Positions 37,616-49,924 of a DNA stretch of 64,000 nt are shown here, piece by piece. The first letter of the stretch is position 1. Each line of letters starts with the position of its first letter. The DNA is from Plantago elongata. Its lineage: Eukaryota > Streptophyta > Magnoliopsida > Lamiales > Plantaginaceae. Location of the stretch: the NCBI GenBank assembly GCA_036897095.1, contig JAYMSP010000061.1, positions 34,204 to 98,203 on the forward strand. The letters are read 5' to 3'. The notes under the pieces were generated by a model. The model did not search any database. It was not told the origin of the DNA and worked only from the letters and a program-made list of their open reading frames with translations. The translations under genes were made by a program, and so were the position numbers.

Positions 37616-39030
37616 GGAAATTCCTGGAGCAGATGTTCTTCTTCCTTTTCAATTCATGTCTTCTCTCTATTTCTAGATTTACTTTTATATTGAAGACGAT
37701 AGGTGAGCTTAACGTGTCATCACAAGTCATATCCAGTAGGATCTTGACACGTGGTAATATGGTCTTACTAGTTTACTATTCCGGGTCCAGGGTCGAGAAC
37801 AAATGGCATTAGTTTTACGTTCGTAGCAAAACTTAATGGAAATGTAACTGGTAAATGAAAATGTAACTTACATTATTTTTTTATTTAATAATCTAACTTC
37901 TCAAATTAGTTTGTTTGTTTGAAAAGCTGCACATTAACGTAACGAGCTTTTTACTATAAAAACTGAAAAACTAGCTGAAAATGTAGTGTAGTAGACAAAG
38001 TCTTAAATCGTAAATATGAAAGTGTAATTAAATGATAGTATAATAAAATTTCACTTTTATATTTTTACCATATAGTTTAATTCAATATTTTACAATAACA
38101 TTTTAAGATTAATTTGAGTTAATATTGAAGGTTATTAATCACAAAAGGTTAAAACGAGTTAAAGGAGTATTTCATCATAATATTATATATTTTTCTAATG
38201 AATAACATATATTATCATGATATTTGAAGAGATGGAGATGTTTGTGAGTTTTTAAAGTGAACTGGTTATAAAATGATACAATATTTCTTTTCTTAATTTT
38301 TCTTTTTAACGGCTAATGGGTGACTCAGACTTCCGATATATTGGTTAGATTCAACTTCTCATATCATGGGTAATGATATCCTATTATCATATTCCCAATC
38401 AATCTTTCATTTTATTTGAATTTTATAATATTGTAGGGCAGGTCGGTTTTTATAACATAAATTTTGTTTCACAACTTTCTTGAAAGACTAACTTGAGGAA
38501 TACAAATGTAAATTATTACATTAAAAAGGAGTTACAAACTCACACAGTTTATGTTTTGAACTATACACATTTTATCATGCCAAATATTTTTACATATATC
38601 AATTACTTCAATCGTACTATATACTGTTAGTGTGAATGAGCGATACCACGCTCTTTGCTTAACTTCACACTAGATTCTAATTCGAACCTAAAATTATTAA
38701 ATCTTGGTCAATAACTCAATATATTACTAGACTTTAAAATATTACCACAAAATTATTATGAAATACTAACTATGCACTCTTTACTCGAATTTTTATAGTA
38801 TAATTTATTGTCGAACTTAAAATGAAGGTTAAATTTGTGAAATTTAAGGAAGAATTATTCTTTATTTAAGAAATATTTAAATAAAGCAGTCTTTATTAAA
38901 GATTCACGTACTTGATTTTAATTCAAATCTAAAACAAAATCATATTTAAGAATTTAAGTGGTAGATTCAAAAAATTACCACTTGTGCTAAAATACTTAGA
39001 ATATCATCGAAAAATAGAAAAAGAAAACAA
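37616..39030. other. Intergenic DNA between HERP-like and PRH-like genes
   Basis: Holds the leader of the HERP-like gene near 37616-37680 and AT-rich DNA. A decayed SINE-like piece is listed separately at 38290-38375. No other gene seen. Confidence 0.45.
38290..38375 (-). mobile_element. Decayed tRNA-SINE-like sequence
   Basis: The run ctttttaacggctaatgggtgactcagact parallels ctttttaaacgataaacgggtgattcgaac at the start of the 24352 SINE, and a decayed A-box (minus strand) follows near 38345. No target duplication seen. Confidence 0.35.
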
Positions 39031-39355
39031 AACCAATCTCATCCATGGAGAAGTGAAGTACAAAGTTCTACTTGCCCCGTAAAAATTTTTGATGTGAAAT
39101 TGTGAATTGCGAACACAAACAGACACAACTCAACAACGTTTGTCAAAGTGGAATCTCAAAACAAGTTCCAACAACTACGGCCGTCTACTTGCTTTGATTG
39201 CCTCTCCCAATCTTCCAATCAAGAATTACTCGAATTTCACACTACAGCCCATTCATTGGAGTGAATTCACTTTGCCTAATGCAAAAAGTATGAATTGTTG
39301 ACACAATTCAAGAATGGTTTAAGTAGCAGATCGTTCGTTTTCCTTTTTTTATCAG
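39030..39355 (+). promoter_or_regulatory. Probable 5' untranslated exon of the PRH-like gene
   Basis: Less AT-rich than its surroundings, ending at a perfect donor (ATCAG/gtaagat at 39355/39356). The matching acceptor is tttatcag at 39764, giving a leader intron of about 409 bases before the coding exon. The 5' boundary is a guess. Confidence 0.5.
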
Positions 39356-39780
39356 GTAAGATAAACCCATTAATTCTTTCAATTGAACTTGTCAATTTGT
39401 TATCTTTTAGCATTTTCATCCAATCTTGCTTGCTTAATTGCTTTTCTATTTGGGATTTTATTTGTCTGCTCATTTGGATCAATCTGTGATTCATTAGCTC
39501 TCTGAAGTTAACTTTGATTCAAGCTTGTACTTTAATCATGTTCTTGAATTGGGATACTTTAAAAGGTCTTTCTTTTTTCTCTTCTTGAAGCAACATATTG
39601 ATAAATTACATTATGTTTTATATACTGAGCCCAGGGCTATTCGTATATGGGATATATCGATTTCAATAAATGGTGCAATGTGAGTGAGTGTTTTCGACTT
39701 TTCGTGTGGTTGTTGTAGATGGGGTTTCAAGTTTGTGTATGTGTTTTTTCTTTTTTTTTATCAGGTTGGTGTTTGATTGA

Positions 39781-39798
39781 ATGGTAGGTAAAATATGA
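39781..39798 (+). promoter_or_regulatory. Five-codon upstream ORF overlapping the PRH-like start
   Basis: ATGGTAGGTAAAATATGA lies in the leader, and its stop overlaps the main start as ATGA (main ATG at 39795). Such an arrangement can lower or couple translation of the main frame. It holds only if the leader is spliced as proposed. Confidence 0.55.
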
Positions 39799-42700
39799 CT
39801 GTAGCAGCCAAGGAAGAAACTCGTAAGAAAACTCCGCGGAAGGAGGGTGACCAAATAAAAGTGCAGGGTGATAAAAAACGAAAGGTGAAGCCCCAATTGT
39901 TATCAAAGAGCAAAGACAAGGGGGTGAAGGGATTGAAGAAGAAGATTGTAGACAAAGCCATTAGCCAAAAGAATAAAGTGCATAAAAAGATTCCTTCTTC
40001 GGGTGGTGTTAAAGACAAGCTCGCAAAATCAAGTGAAAAATCAGCTGATAAAGATGTTGAGCCTCATAATTGCAAGAAAAAGAGGAGAAAGAAGATAAAA
40101 AACAAGTCGGAGATTGATGAGGCTTCTCGATTGCAGAGGAGGACGAGGTACCTGTTGATAAAGATGAAGTTGGAGCAGAATTTTATTGATGCGTATTCTG
40201 CTGAGGGTTGGAAAGGTCAGAGGTATAGATCTTGTCCTATTGAGCCTAATATCAGGAAAGAATTGTAGTTTATGTAAATAGTCTATAGATAATGTAGGTA
40301 AGAATCACATTTTCGTGAGTGTGGTGTTATCCCCTGCTGACATAAATGTGATGTTCTTTTTTTATTTAGTCGGGAGAAGCTTAAACCAGCACAGGAACTG
40401 CAAAGGGCTAGGAAGCAGATTCTGAACTGCAAGCTTGGTATACGCGAAGCCATTCGTCAATTGGATTTGCTTAGTTCAGTAGGACGCATCAATGTCTCAG
40501 CAGTGGATCCTGATGGATCTGTTCATCATGAGCATGTAAGGATAGTTATTACTTACTGCACCGTATATACGAACCAAGAAATTTTGTTTGTGCCTTAGTA
40601 TAGCAATTTCTCTGGATTTATATAAAAATCTGGAAACAAGAAGACACTTTGTTCATAATTTCAATTTTCCACAGTTACTTGCCTAATAGGTAGGTATCCA
40701 GCCTTTGTACTTTTTTTTACCCACTTTAAGGAGTCCAACCTGATCTTATTTATGTACAATACAGATAATCTGTGCTAAATGTAAATCTAGGGAAGCCCAA
40801 CGGGATAATGACATCATACTATGCGATGGGACTTGCAACTGTGCTTATCACCAAAAGTGTCTCGATCCTCCATTATTGACAGAAGATAGTGAGTGTTCCT
40901 TCTGTTTTTCTTGTCTCTTGATGCCTCATTGCTTCATGTTCTTAATAATTAGTATCTCCCAGTTCCTCCAAAAGATGAAGGGTGGCTTTGCAAATTCTGC
41001 ACAAAGAAAATGGAAATATTAGAAGCTACAAATGCTCACATTGGGACCCAATTCCCTGTAGACAGTACTTGGGAGGTTGGTTATTCTCCAACTTGCTGAG
41101 TTCTTTTTGCACTAGATCAATCCTTATCTGGTGACATGAAACACTATGAAATGTAATAGGATGTCTTTAAAGAAGAAGCTGATTTACCTGATGGTGAAAA
41201 TTCGATTTTATGTACGGAAGAGTGGCCATCCGATGATTCTGAAGATGGTGATTATGATCCGGTTGAACCCAGTTACAGTGACCATATATCCTTTTCAGAT
41301 TCTGATGCTTCCAAGTGTAGTTCGAGTTTCCTAGGTTCTCTTGAAGACGAGCCACTTCTTGGAATTGGAAGAAGCAGAGGCTCTTCTAATAATTCACTTC
41401 AGATTATTGGGGTAGATTCTGATGATATCAATGCTGAAGTTCTATCCCATCCTCGGCAAAGAGCATCCGTTGACTATATCAAGTTACACGATGTGAGTAA
41501 TGGAGATTAATGACATTCTTGCATTTGATCCCAAAGAATGATTTGTCTTCATTTTTTCAAGTACCTAAGTGGTAACAAATATTCTAATTGCCTTTACCTT
41601 TCCATTAATTGTGAGTTTAGGAAATGTTCGGAATTAGTGCTGTAGATATTGAACAGATAACTGATGATGAAGATTGGGGCCCCACAAAGAGGCGTCGCAA
41701 ACAAAAGGGGACCGATGTGTCCAGCAATCCCAGGACTACTGATGAAACCGAGATTATTAGCCAACAAGAAAACATGCCAGAAGAAACTTCGTTGGAGACG
41801 AAAGAAAAAACAAGTAGCAGGAAAAAAAGGCCAATTTTCAGACTCCCACATAGTGCAGTTGAGGTATCATTTTCTGCAGCTCCATTATCTTTATTTTCAA
41901 AGTATGTGCGGTGTGTCATCTCGTACACTTATGTAACAGAGGCTTCGATTTGCTTTCGCCGAGAATGAACTTCCAGCAAGATCATTGAGGAAAAGTCTCT
42001 CAGAAGAGCTTGGGCTAGACTTTGGGAAGGTAGGTAAACTATATGGTTAAATTAAACAAAATTAATAGGTAGTAGAATGTGAAAGAAGAACAATCAGTTC
42101 AAAGTTTAAGATTCTGGCTATTACAGTCAACTGCCTTCCAGTTCCCTTTTCCTTTACATTTTACTTCTTTTTACCCATGTCATTCTTTCTGGGCGGCATC
42201 CTTTTACGCATTATGAAAACATGGAACCTGGTTTTTGTTAGAAGACAAATAGTTGGATAAGTGAAATGGCTGTATAATGCATGTTTCTAGAGAACTGCAG
42301 GCCTAAACTGTTATTGATAAGCTATGATGAACGGTTCTACGTCTACATCATCTAAATAAAGAAAATATTTAACTGATTATGTTACACTAAGTGGATCATG
42401 TTCTACTTTGTTTTGATGGTGGATGCGTTCATGACTTGTAGGTCAACAAATGGTTTAAGAATGCTCGCTATCTGGCACTAAAAGCAAGAAAGGCAAGAGG
42501 AGATCCATCTATGGATGTTGGTCCAAGTGGTCAAAATGAATCTGCATCAGAATCTGAAAAAGATGAACATGCGGATGAAATGGCCTTCACTGATAATAAG
42601 ACGTCAGATCCGGATAAGAGTTATAACAAGTATGTCCGGAGAAGGAACACCAAGATACTGCCCATTTCTCCTAACAAAAGGCAGAAAAAGCAGCTATTAG

Positions 42701-43247
42701 TACAAATACCAGGAGTTATCAAGGTACGTGTGGCTATAATTCTCCATTATACATACATTATGGACTGGCAATTGAGACACACAGTAGTATTTCTTTCAAT
42801 AACTTATACTTTAAACTAGCAAGAGATTCCTTCGGAGAAGTCTTCTGAATATTGAAGTCTTAGCATGAACAAGCATAGATCACCTAATGAAACCTAGTGT
42901 TTCTCGAGTGGTATTTTGTGTATGTGGGGAATTAGTTGATTTTTGTATTGCTTGATTACTTTTCTTATTCCTTGATTCAGACTAAGGTGGACCCTGGTGA
43001 TAATGTGAGCTTGAAACATTTAAAAGACAAAGCAAAGGCAGCTAAGAAAAAATTGAGTCGCAAGAACAGACGTGACACAAGAGATGCAGCAGAGGCAGGG
43101 ATGGAGAGGCTCTGCCAACTCAAGAATCGGGTAGAGAGGCTCAGGGAAGTATTACTCCAACTACCGAGCTCAAAACATGGGAAAAGTAAGGTCAATGATC
43201 CATATACAGTGTATGTACCGGTAGCAGAACTGAGGGAAAAGTGGTGA
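39795..43247 (+). CDS. PRH: Pathogenesis-related homeodomain protein (PRH/PRHA-like; PHD finger plus homeodomain)
   Basis: Nuclear transcription or chromatin factor. Nine coding exons: 39795-40222, 40370-40535, 40765-40888, 40963-41075, 41160-41492, 41621-41863, 41940-42029, 42442-42723 and 42981-43247, giving 681 residues. Lys-rich N-terminus, then the conserved [20 protein letters not shown] block. The PHD finger begins at about 199 ([28 protein letters not shown]: Cys4-His-Cys3). An acidic Ser/Asp region (about 285-440) follows, with [15 protein letters not shown]. The homeodomain spans about 450-515 with WFKNAR at 503-508. Next comes an Asp/Glu/Ser-rich stretch and a basic coiled-coil-like C-terminus ([17 protein letters not shown], then a leucine-spaced [18 protein letters not shown]). 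Arabidopsis PRHA is somewhat longer. All junctions are phase-consistent GT-AG. Confidence 0.93.
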
Positions 43248-43865
43248 ATCTTAGTATTTTTTTTCCTAACCCCATTTCCTTTAGTTGTGTCTTCCTCTTG
43301 AACAGGTTGTTGTTATTAGTTAGTTCTCTGCAATTAGAGAAGTAAAGGCCTTTCCAAATTCTGTTTCCGTTTTCTCCTGGAGAAAAAAGAGATTTCTTGA
43401 TCCTAGAAATGTATGAAGTAGTACTGGAGATACCCCTAACCTCATTTGTAGAAGAAAGTGAACTTTCATTAATTAACACAGAAATAGAGACGGAGTACCA
43501 TTTGATGACCAAAATGTGCAGAGAATTGTCAACAATTTTAGTTTGATATGCTGTGCTCATATTTAAATGGAAATTTTAGCTGAAGATCACACCAGGAACA
43601 TGACATGCTATGTAAGCAGCAATTTATGATGTGAACTAGGTTAGCTTTTGTGTGTAACTTTGGCCATTTGCAGCAACTATTTCAGTCATCCTGTGTCCGA
43701 ATATGTTGTTATTTTAGGATTTGAGTTTCACCTAATGCAAGAACATCACAATTGGAGTCACTGGTTTACTCTTGAGGGACGACACGTTCAAGCACATATA
43801 GGCGTTAGAACATCCATATTATTCTTAACATCACTTTGTTTAATTTTTGATCAAGTAGGGGTTTC
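43248..43865. other. PRH-like 3' region
   Basis: Probably the 3' untranslated region up to about 43500, then intergenic DNA. No further gene seen. Confidence 0.4.
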
Positions 43866-44610
43866 TACGGTGAGATAGTAGTCGTACTACTTGTTAAAAT
43901 GAGATAGTAGTCGTACTGTCGTTAAGATCTAACCTTGACCGTTGATCTATGTTCGACTACTCCTACTATATACGGCAACTTAAAAGTAGTCGTACTAGTT
44001 AATTTACTAATCTACCCATTTAAATTTATTTTAACAATTTTATATAATAATATGAAATTTACATTTTAAACCTAAATAATATGAATCTTACATTACAATA
44101 CTAATCCCTAAACAATATAAAGTTTACATTTGTAAACTATAATATATATTTCTTCTTCAAAACACCACACTGACCACCGCCACCTCTTCCGTCATCGACA
44201 CGACACACCACGACTGGCTGCCGCCGCTGGCCGACCACCACACCAGCTCGGAGCTGTCAAGGGACAAAGCAGTTATCCCTTAACAACTCCAAACTGGAGC
44301 TGTGAAAAACTGCTTCGGTGAGAGTTGTTCTCACCGGAGCTTTTTTAACGTGGGAGGACGTGAGGTTGATCGATTAGAGGTGGTGGTGGTGGTGAGGTTG
44401 ATCGATTAGAGGTGGTGGTGGTGATGGAAGGTGGGGATATTTAGATAAGAAATTAGAACTTTAGGGTTTTTTTTATAAAAGTTAGAAACTTTTAGGAGTT
44501 TTTCTGTATTTTTTCTAAATACAAATATAAAACAATAACTAAAGGATATATTTGGTAAACTATTTAGTGTACGACAACTATCTTATTTCAATTATGTGCG
44601 ACTACTATCT
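43866..44610. mobile_element. Inverted-repeat element with GC-rich centre
   Basis: The left side repeats GAGATAGTAGTCGTACT twice (43872 and 43901). The right side carries the inverted version, gcgactactatctcattata, near 44597-44616. The core from about 44150 to 44420 is GC-rich with CCGCCGCTGG, AGCTCGGAGCTGT and two copies of a gttgatcgattagaggtggtgg block (44364, 44397), unlike the AT-rich flanks. It looks like a non-autonomous DNA transposon that picked up genic DNA. Ends and target duplication are not resolved. Confidence 0.55.
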
Positions 44611-45234
44611 CATTATAGAAAATCTTAAGTAAGTAAGTATAAGGTTTTTCCATAAAACTCTTGTACCATTGTTAAACATGTTGAATTTTTAGAGTTGTGT
44701 ACTCATTAAGTTTATTCTGAATTAAATGCCTAAATAGATTATATTACACAAAAGTTGGCCAGTACTATATGGATCACATACCACACTACAAATATTAGTT
44801 CTTTTTAAATATTATTATTACAATTATATATTAAATATATTCGTACCATTAGTATATTAGTATACTATTTTTATATTAATATATAATAATAACATGACCA
44901 CTCAATCTATTATATATATTTAGTCTATACTAGAGTACAAATCCGTTTTCAACGAAAATATGACTACACACTATATATAAAGTGCTCACTATCGACATTA
45001 TAATTATTCTTACAAACACATCAATGCGGGTTCCTTTCAAGACTTCATCAAGTTCGGAAGGGGGAACTAATTTATGAATCCTCAATAGATCATTGACTCG
45101 CCCATCACACGCTCGGACCGCGAAACTGAAAATCCGTCGAACTATATACCCATTGGACACTAATCACTTTCACTTTCTCCTCCTCCATCAAAACCCTCCC
45201 CAATCCTTCAACTCTCACATCAAAACCACCCGAA
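44611..45234. other. Upstream region of the KH-protein gene
   Basis: AT-rich until about 44990. An antisense exon-like piece lies at about 45022-45148 (listed separately). The stretch 45150-45234 is pyrimidine-rich and probably the leader of the KH gene. Confidence 0.45.
45022..45148 (-). other. Unassigned exon-like sequence, antisense, upstream of the KH gene
   Basis: On the minus strand an acceptor-like gattttcag is followed by an open frame reading FAVRACDGRVNDLLRIHKLV then PPSELDEVLKGTRIDVF, ended by a donor-like gtaagaat. The peptide has ordinary globular composition, not the low-complexity look of random AT-rich frames. I do not recognise the family and see no partner exons nearby, so it may be a gene fragment. 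Confidence 0.4.
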
Positions 45235-48200
45235 ATGGCATCCACCGACCCCCCATCCGACAACGGCGCCGCCGAGCCACTGGCGGCGGAACCTACCGTC
45301 GACGACGTCGAAGCCGCTGTGGCCGCAGACGCTCCTCCAGATTCCGTCAGAAATACTTCCCGAACAAGTAGACGAGAAGGAGAAGGAAACGGTGGAGATT
45401 AAAGCGAAGTGGCCTGGATGGCCGGGATATTCCGTTTTCCGGATAGTTGTGCCGGTCTTGAAAGTGGGCGGCATAATTGGGCGGAAGGGGGATCTGATTA
45501 AGAAGCTCGTTGAGGATACTGGAGCTAAGATTCGAGTTCTTGAAGGCCCTAAGACCTCTCCTGATCGCATTGTAAGTTCGTTTGTTACTCCCCTGATTCA
45601 ATTGCAAGTAATTTTGGAAGTATTTTTGCGTTTTTAAAAATTAATTTAGGGTTTTACGCGCTATTGGTGAATTTAGGGGTTTGTGGAACTTCATTTCCTG
45701 TTATTTGCCTGCTTTTCATCGTTCAAGTGAGACGAGATTTCGTTCAGTCTCTGCAATGTTTGTTCTACTACTCCTACCACTACTTATTGATATTGTTGCA
45801 AGCAAATTATCAACCAATCCAGTATATTGCACGTTGGGCTTTAGAATAGTACAGTGATTTCTCTAGTTTTAAACAGATTCTTGGAAATGAATACCCTACG
45901 GTACATAGTGATGAGTGTTAATATCATACGTTTCTCTACTTTTATACAGATTCTTGGAAATGAATACCCTAGGGTACATAGTGATGGCTGTTAATATCAT
46001 AGGATAAGTTAGGTATTTTAAACATCATAGTTTTTGGATACTGTATTGCTGACATACCCTAGGTACGGATGGATTTTTGTTAGTGAACGAGTATAATTTG
46101 TTCGACAGTGTTGCTTTGTGATAGTTATTACCTTGGAATAAATTGATTTGATTGCAATTCTGTATTTGGAAATATGCTAGCGCTGTCATCCTTTTTTCTT
46201 TCCTCCAAGTACATGAATATGAAAAATAAAAATGCATGCTAATATTCGTGGTGTATGGAAGAAACTTTTATTGGTTGAGCAATCAGATTAAAAATGCTTA
46301 AATTGAACGACTGAATGTCTTAGGGTTTGGCCCCATAAGTTTCCAGATCAGTCAGAAGGCTGTTTGAGTATTTTAAGCAAAACAAAAGATGAAAACTCCT
46401 AGAGAAAGTAGTAAAAACCCTTAACTAGCCTAATGGTGCATGCAGCCCTTCACTCCAATGCTTCTCCATATTTCCTAGACTGCTTACCAAATATACCTAT
46501 ATTGAATGCACAGCGTCTTTTTTCAGGTTTTAGTATCTGGGAAGGAAGAACCGGAGGCAGAATTATCTCCAGCAATGGATGCAATATTAAGGATCTTCAG
46601 ACGCGTCATTGGACTGCCTGAAGAGGATGGCATGGATAAGGCTCCCAGTGCTGCCTTAACTGCATTTTGTTCTGTCCGATTATTGGTGGCATCGACACAG
46701 GCCATTAGTTTAATAGGAAAGCAAGGCTCCTTGATAAAATCTATTCAGGAGAATACAGGTGCTTCTGTGCGGGTGCTCTCACATGGTAAGGCTCCTGAGT
46801 TATCTTTGCTTGCATTGAATTTTTTTTCCACTTGTTGCGGGAAATCTTGCTGATTTGCAACTTCATACGACCTATAAAGCTATATTCACTACCTTCTGAA
46901 ATGTGTAAAAATGGACACGCCCACCCCCAACCAAACTTCCTGGATCTGCCCCCTGTATTGAACCTGGTTATTAGATTTTTGACGCACTTTCTACATTAGT
47001 ATGTCAGTTCAATCCTTCTGTTGTAACAATACGAGCACAAATAAAAGCGGTTTTTGTGTTGACAAGTGAAAAATAGATCTGTGTCTTTGGAGATGTGGAT
47101 TGTGGCCTATTCAATCCAAAGCTTTATTTTAGTTTGTTGTCATTTCCAATTGTCTGTTTAATCTCCAGACAAATTTTTCTCTGGGTGAATGACAAGCTGT
47201 CCCATTTTTGTGCTTTAGATGAACTGCCAGTATATGCCAGTACCGAGGAAAGGATTGTCGAGATACAAGGGGAAGCTCTTAAAGTTCACAACGGTTTGGA
47301 AGCTGTGGTGGGACACTTGAGAAAATTTTTGGTGGATCAGAGCATTCTTCCTTTATTTGAGAAAAATGTAAGTTGAAGTATTCCAGCTTATTATGGTCCA
47401 CAAGATTTTGGGGGTTCATAAATCTGACTTTTTCCCATTTACAGTTCAATGCCCCACCTATTCAGGAAAGGCAGGTCGATGCCTGGTCGGAGAAGGCATC
47501 CCTGCATTCAACTCCCCAGTCTTCTATGGGAATGGATTACCCTGTTTCAGTTAAAAGGGAATCACTTTTTCTTGATCGTGAAAGCCAGCTAGATTCACAT
47601 ATTCCATCTTCTAGACTTTCATTATATGGAAGCGAACATGGAATAGGAAGTCGTGGTTCAACAGTAGGGCGTGCTGGAGGGCCTTTTGTAACTCAGGTAT
47701 GTTAAGTCTTCTATATTTATTCATTTGTATTTTATTAACTGAACAATAGTTGATCGTGCTCTTGCTACTTGCCAATGGGATTGCTTTATGCAGATTGCTC
47801 AGACCATGCAGATTCCTCTTGATTATGCAGAGGATATTATTGGGGTTCAGGGAGCTAATATTGATTACATTCGCCGTTCTAGTGGAGCCATTTTAACTGT
47901 GCAAGAGAGCAGAGGCCTACCGGAAGAAATTACGGTGGAGATAAAAGGCACTTCCGCCCAAGTCCAAGCAGCGCAGCAACTTATTCAGGTATATATACAT
48001 TCCCCATTCTTGTCTATAGGAGCAAATTGCTTATGTGAAATCAGGAGTACTGTGAACAAATAGCATTTAATTCATTTTTTACCAGAGGTACATTAATGTT
48101 TTGATTTGTCTCGGAGAGTGGATCAAAGAATAGGCAGGACACCCTCGTGGTACCAAACGAGAGATATGACAACACCAGATTTAATGTAATGATTCCAATA

Positions 48201-48624
48201 TGTTTGCTATAGGTATAGTATGTGCCTATTTAACCAAAATCGAAGTTCAAGCTAGGGTATGATTTAGGGGAATCGTTTGAGTTCTGTGAATCTCCACCTG
48301 CAGCAATTCAACGGATCCTAGTCTTGGATATTATGTGTCTCGTATAATTTTAGCACAAAAGAAAACAAAAAAAAAAGTATGAAAACAAAGTTCAGTAGGA
48401 TGAAGCCCGTCATTGTTTCTCTTCTATAAATGCAGGAATTTACAAGTGGTCACAGAGAGCCGCAACCTGGAAGTTATGGACAGCTGGAGTCTAGCTTGAG
48501 GTCAACCTACTCTCAACTGGGGAGCAGCTCTTATACATCCTATTCTGGACAACCTTATGGTGGTGGTCCTGGTGCATATGGCTCATCTGGTGTTGGAGGA
48601 TATGGCAGTAACTTTAGGCTCTGA
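45235..48624 (+). CDS. Triple-KH RNA-binding protein, FLK/PEPPER-like (frame conflict in exon 1)
   Basis: Nuclear RNA-binding protein of the family that controls flowering and pre-mRNA processing (FLK, PEPPER). Six exons: 45235-45571, 46527-46785, 47219-47367, 47445-47696, 47794-47988 and 48436-48624, about 459 residues if exon 1 is frame-corrected. KH1 carries GRKG within GGIIGRKGDLIKKL, KH2 GKQG within SLIGKQGSLIKSIQ, and KH3 GVQG within EDIIGVQGANIDYI; each is the GxxG RNA-contact loop. The tail is Gly/Ser/Tyr-rich (SGQPYGGGPGAYGSSGVGG). The only plausible start, ATG at 45235 (MASTDPPSDNGAAEP), is one base out of frame with PEQVDEKEKETVEIKAKWPG and KH1, and no other ATG precedes KH1 in the conserved frame. 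One surplus base near 45341-45346 (gattccg) would explain this: sequencing error or real frameshift. Confidence 0.85.
45856..46003. repeat. 73-bp tandem duplication in KH-gene intron 1
   Basis: The unit containing attcttggaaatgaatac, followed by cctacggtacatagtgatg, occurs at 45877 and again at 45950 with few changes. Confidence 0.85.
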
Positions 48625-49924
48625 TTAGATAGTCCATATATCTCCTTGGGGTTTGTCCTTTGACAAGTTCATGAGATGGATGTTGGATTCTAGCATGTAA
48701 AGCAACTGCAGGACTGTAGAAAACAATCGTATTTGTAGTTGTATTCGATTCTGTGTTTGCTGCTCTAATGGAGTAGTTTCTTGTTGAGTTCCTTTTTCTT
48801 GGAATATATTACAGTGATGTTCTTATTTCATCTGAAGCGATTATTATAGCTGCTTGTTAACATGAAATACTGCAAAATACTCTCTTTAACAAGTGTACAT
48901 TCATTGCCTATGATCAATCTTCTTGCAATCTATCCCTAGCCTAAGCTAGATTATACTCTTTGATTGCTTATAGATTCCAAATACAAGTCATACTACTACA
49001 CCGTGGAATGTCTTCCATGCTGACTAACAAACCGAATGATCTTTCATCGACCTAGCTAAACAACCTCATTTCTTAACATGCGATGACATGAATGATTTTT
49101 ATGTCATCAATCGGGATCACATCACACAGATGTTTTTTATTACATCAAACGGGATCGCATGAATGTTCTTTGTTAGTAAGAGACACATGATATGAATGTG
49201 TTATATAACATCAAAGACATGAAGCTGACATGACAACTCAAATCACACAAGTGAAGAAGCCTTCCAGAGAAGAAGGCTTGGTATTGACCTTTCCAGGGAA
49301 GTTCAAGTGATTTTTCAAGCGTTGCTTTATTCTTCTTCTTGTGCCTAGCCTCACCCCTGCCTGCCTTCATCAGCCATATGGCGATGATGGGAAATTACGT
49401 AGGTTGATTAGAAACTTGGAATCAGGGCGATGTCCCAGAGTTTTAGTTGAGCTACAATGCTATATACTTTCATAATTTAGTTTTTGAAAATTGTTTTCAT
49501 TATGATTCAGGATTAACGTATTGTCACTTATTTCAGGAAAAGCACTCTTATTAGCTAATGGCTCCTTGGCTAAATTGCTTATGCTCAGAACTCTGAGCTT
49601 ATAGATTTGTAGATTCCTAGTAGTACACAAGCACAGTGAACTTGTTTAGCAATAATAGTCTTGTTGATAACAGTACAAAGGATCCTTTACATATCTCACA
49701 AAGAAACGATTTAACAAAGTACTGGGTAGCTGTAGAAACAGGGAGGGACAGATTTTCCATTCAAGGCTGAGAAATACGCCCATTAACTCCATCTTAGAGG
49801 TGAAATTGTACTAAGATGAGGAACACTGGAGCATATCCATCAGTAATGCAATCAATAGGCTAGTAAAGAAAGCTAACTAGTCCCATTCCGAAGAAGCTTT
49901 CAGTTCCCATGCAACACCATTTTG
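48625..49924. other. KH-gene 3' region and intergenic DNA
   Basis: 3' untranslated sequence probably to about 48850. 49060-49200 has repeated phrases of the type gatcacat-acatcaaacgggatcgcatgaatg. 49740-49924 is probably the 3' untranslated region of the MIF-like gene on the other strand. No other gene seen. Confidence 0.4.

Noticed and set aside
45093-45607. Alternative proteins over KH exon 1 (Arg-rich plus frame, two minus frames)
   Set aside because: Their composition reflects GC-rich codons read out of frame; the KH frame is strongly supported by motifs.
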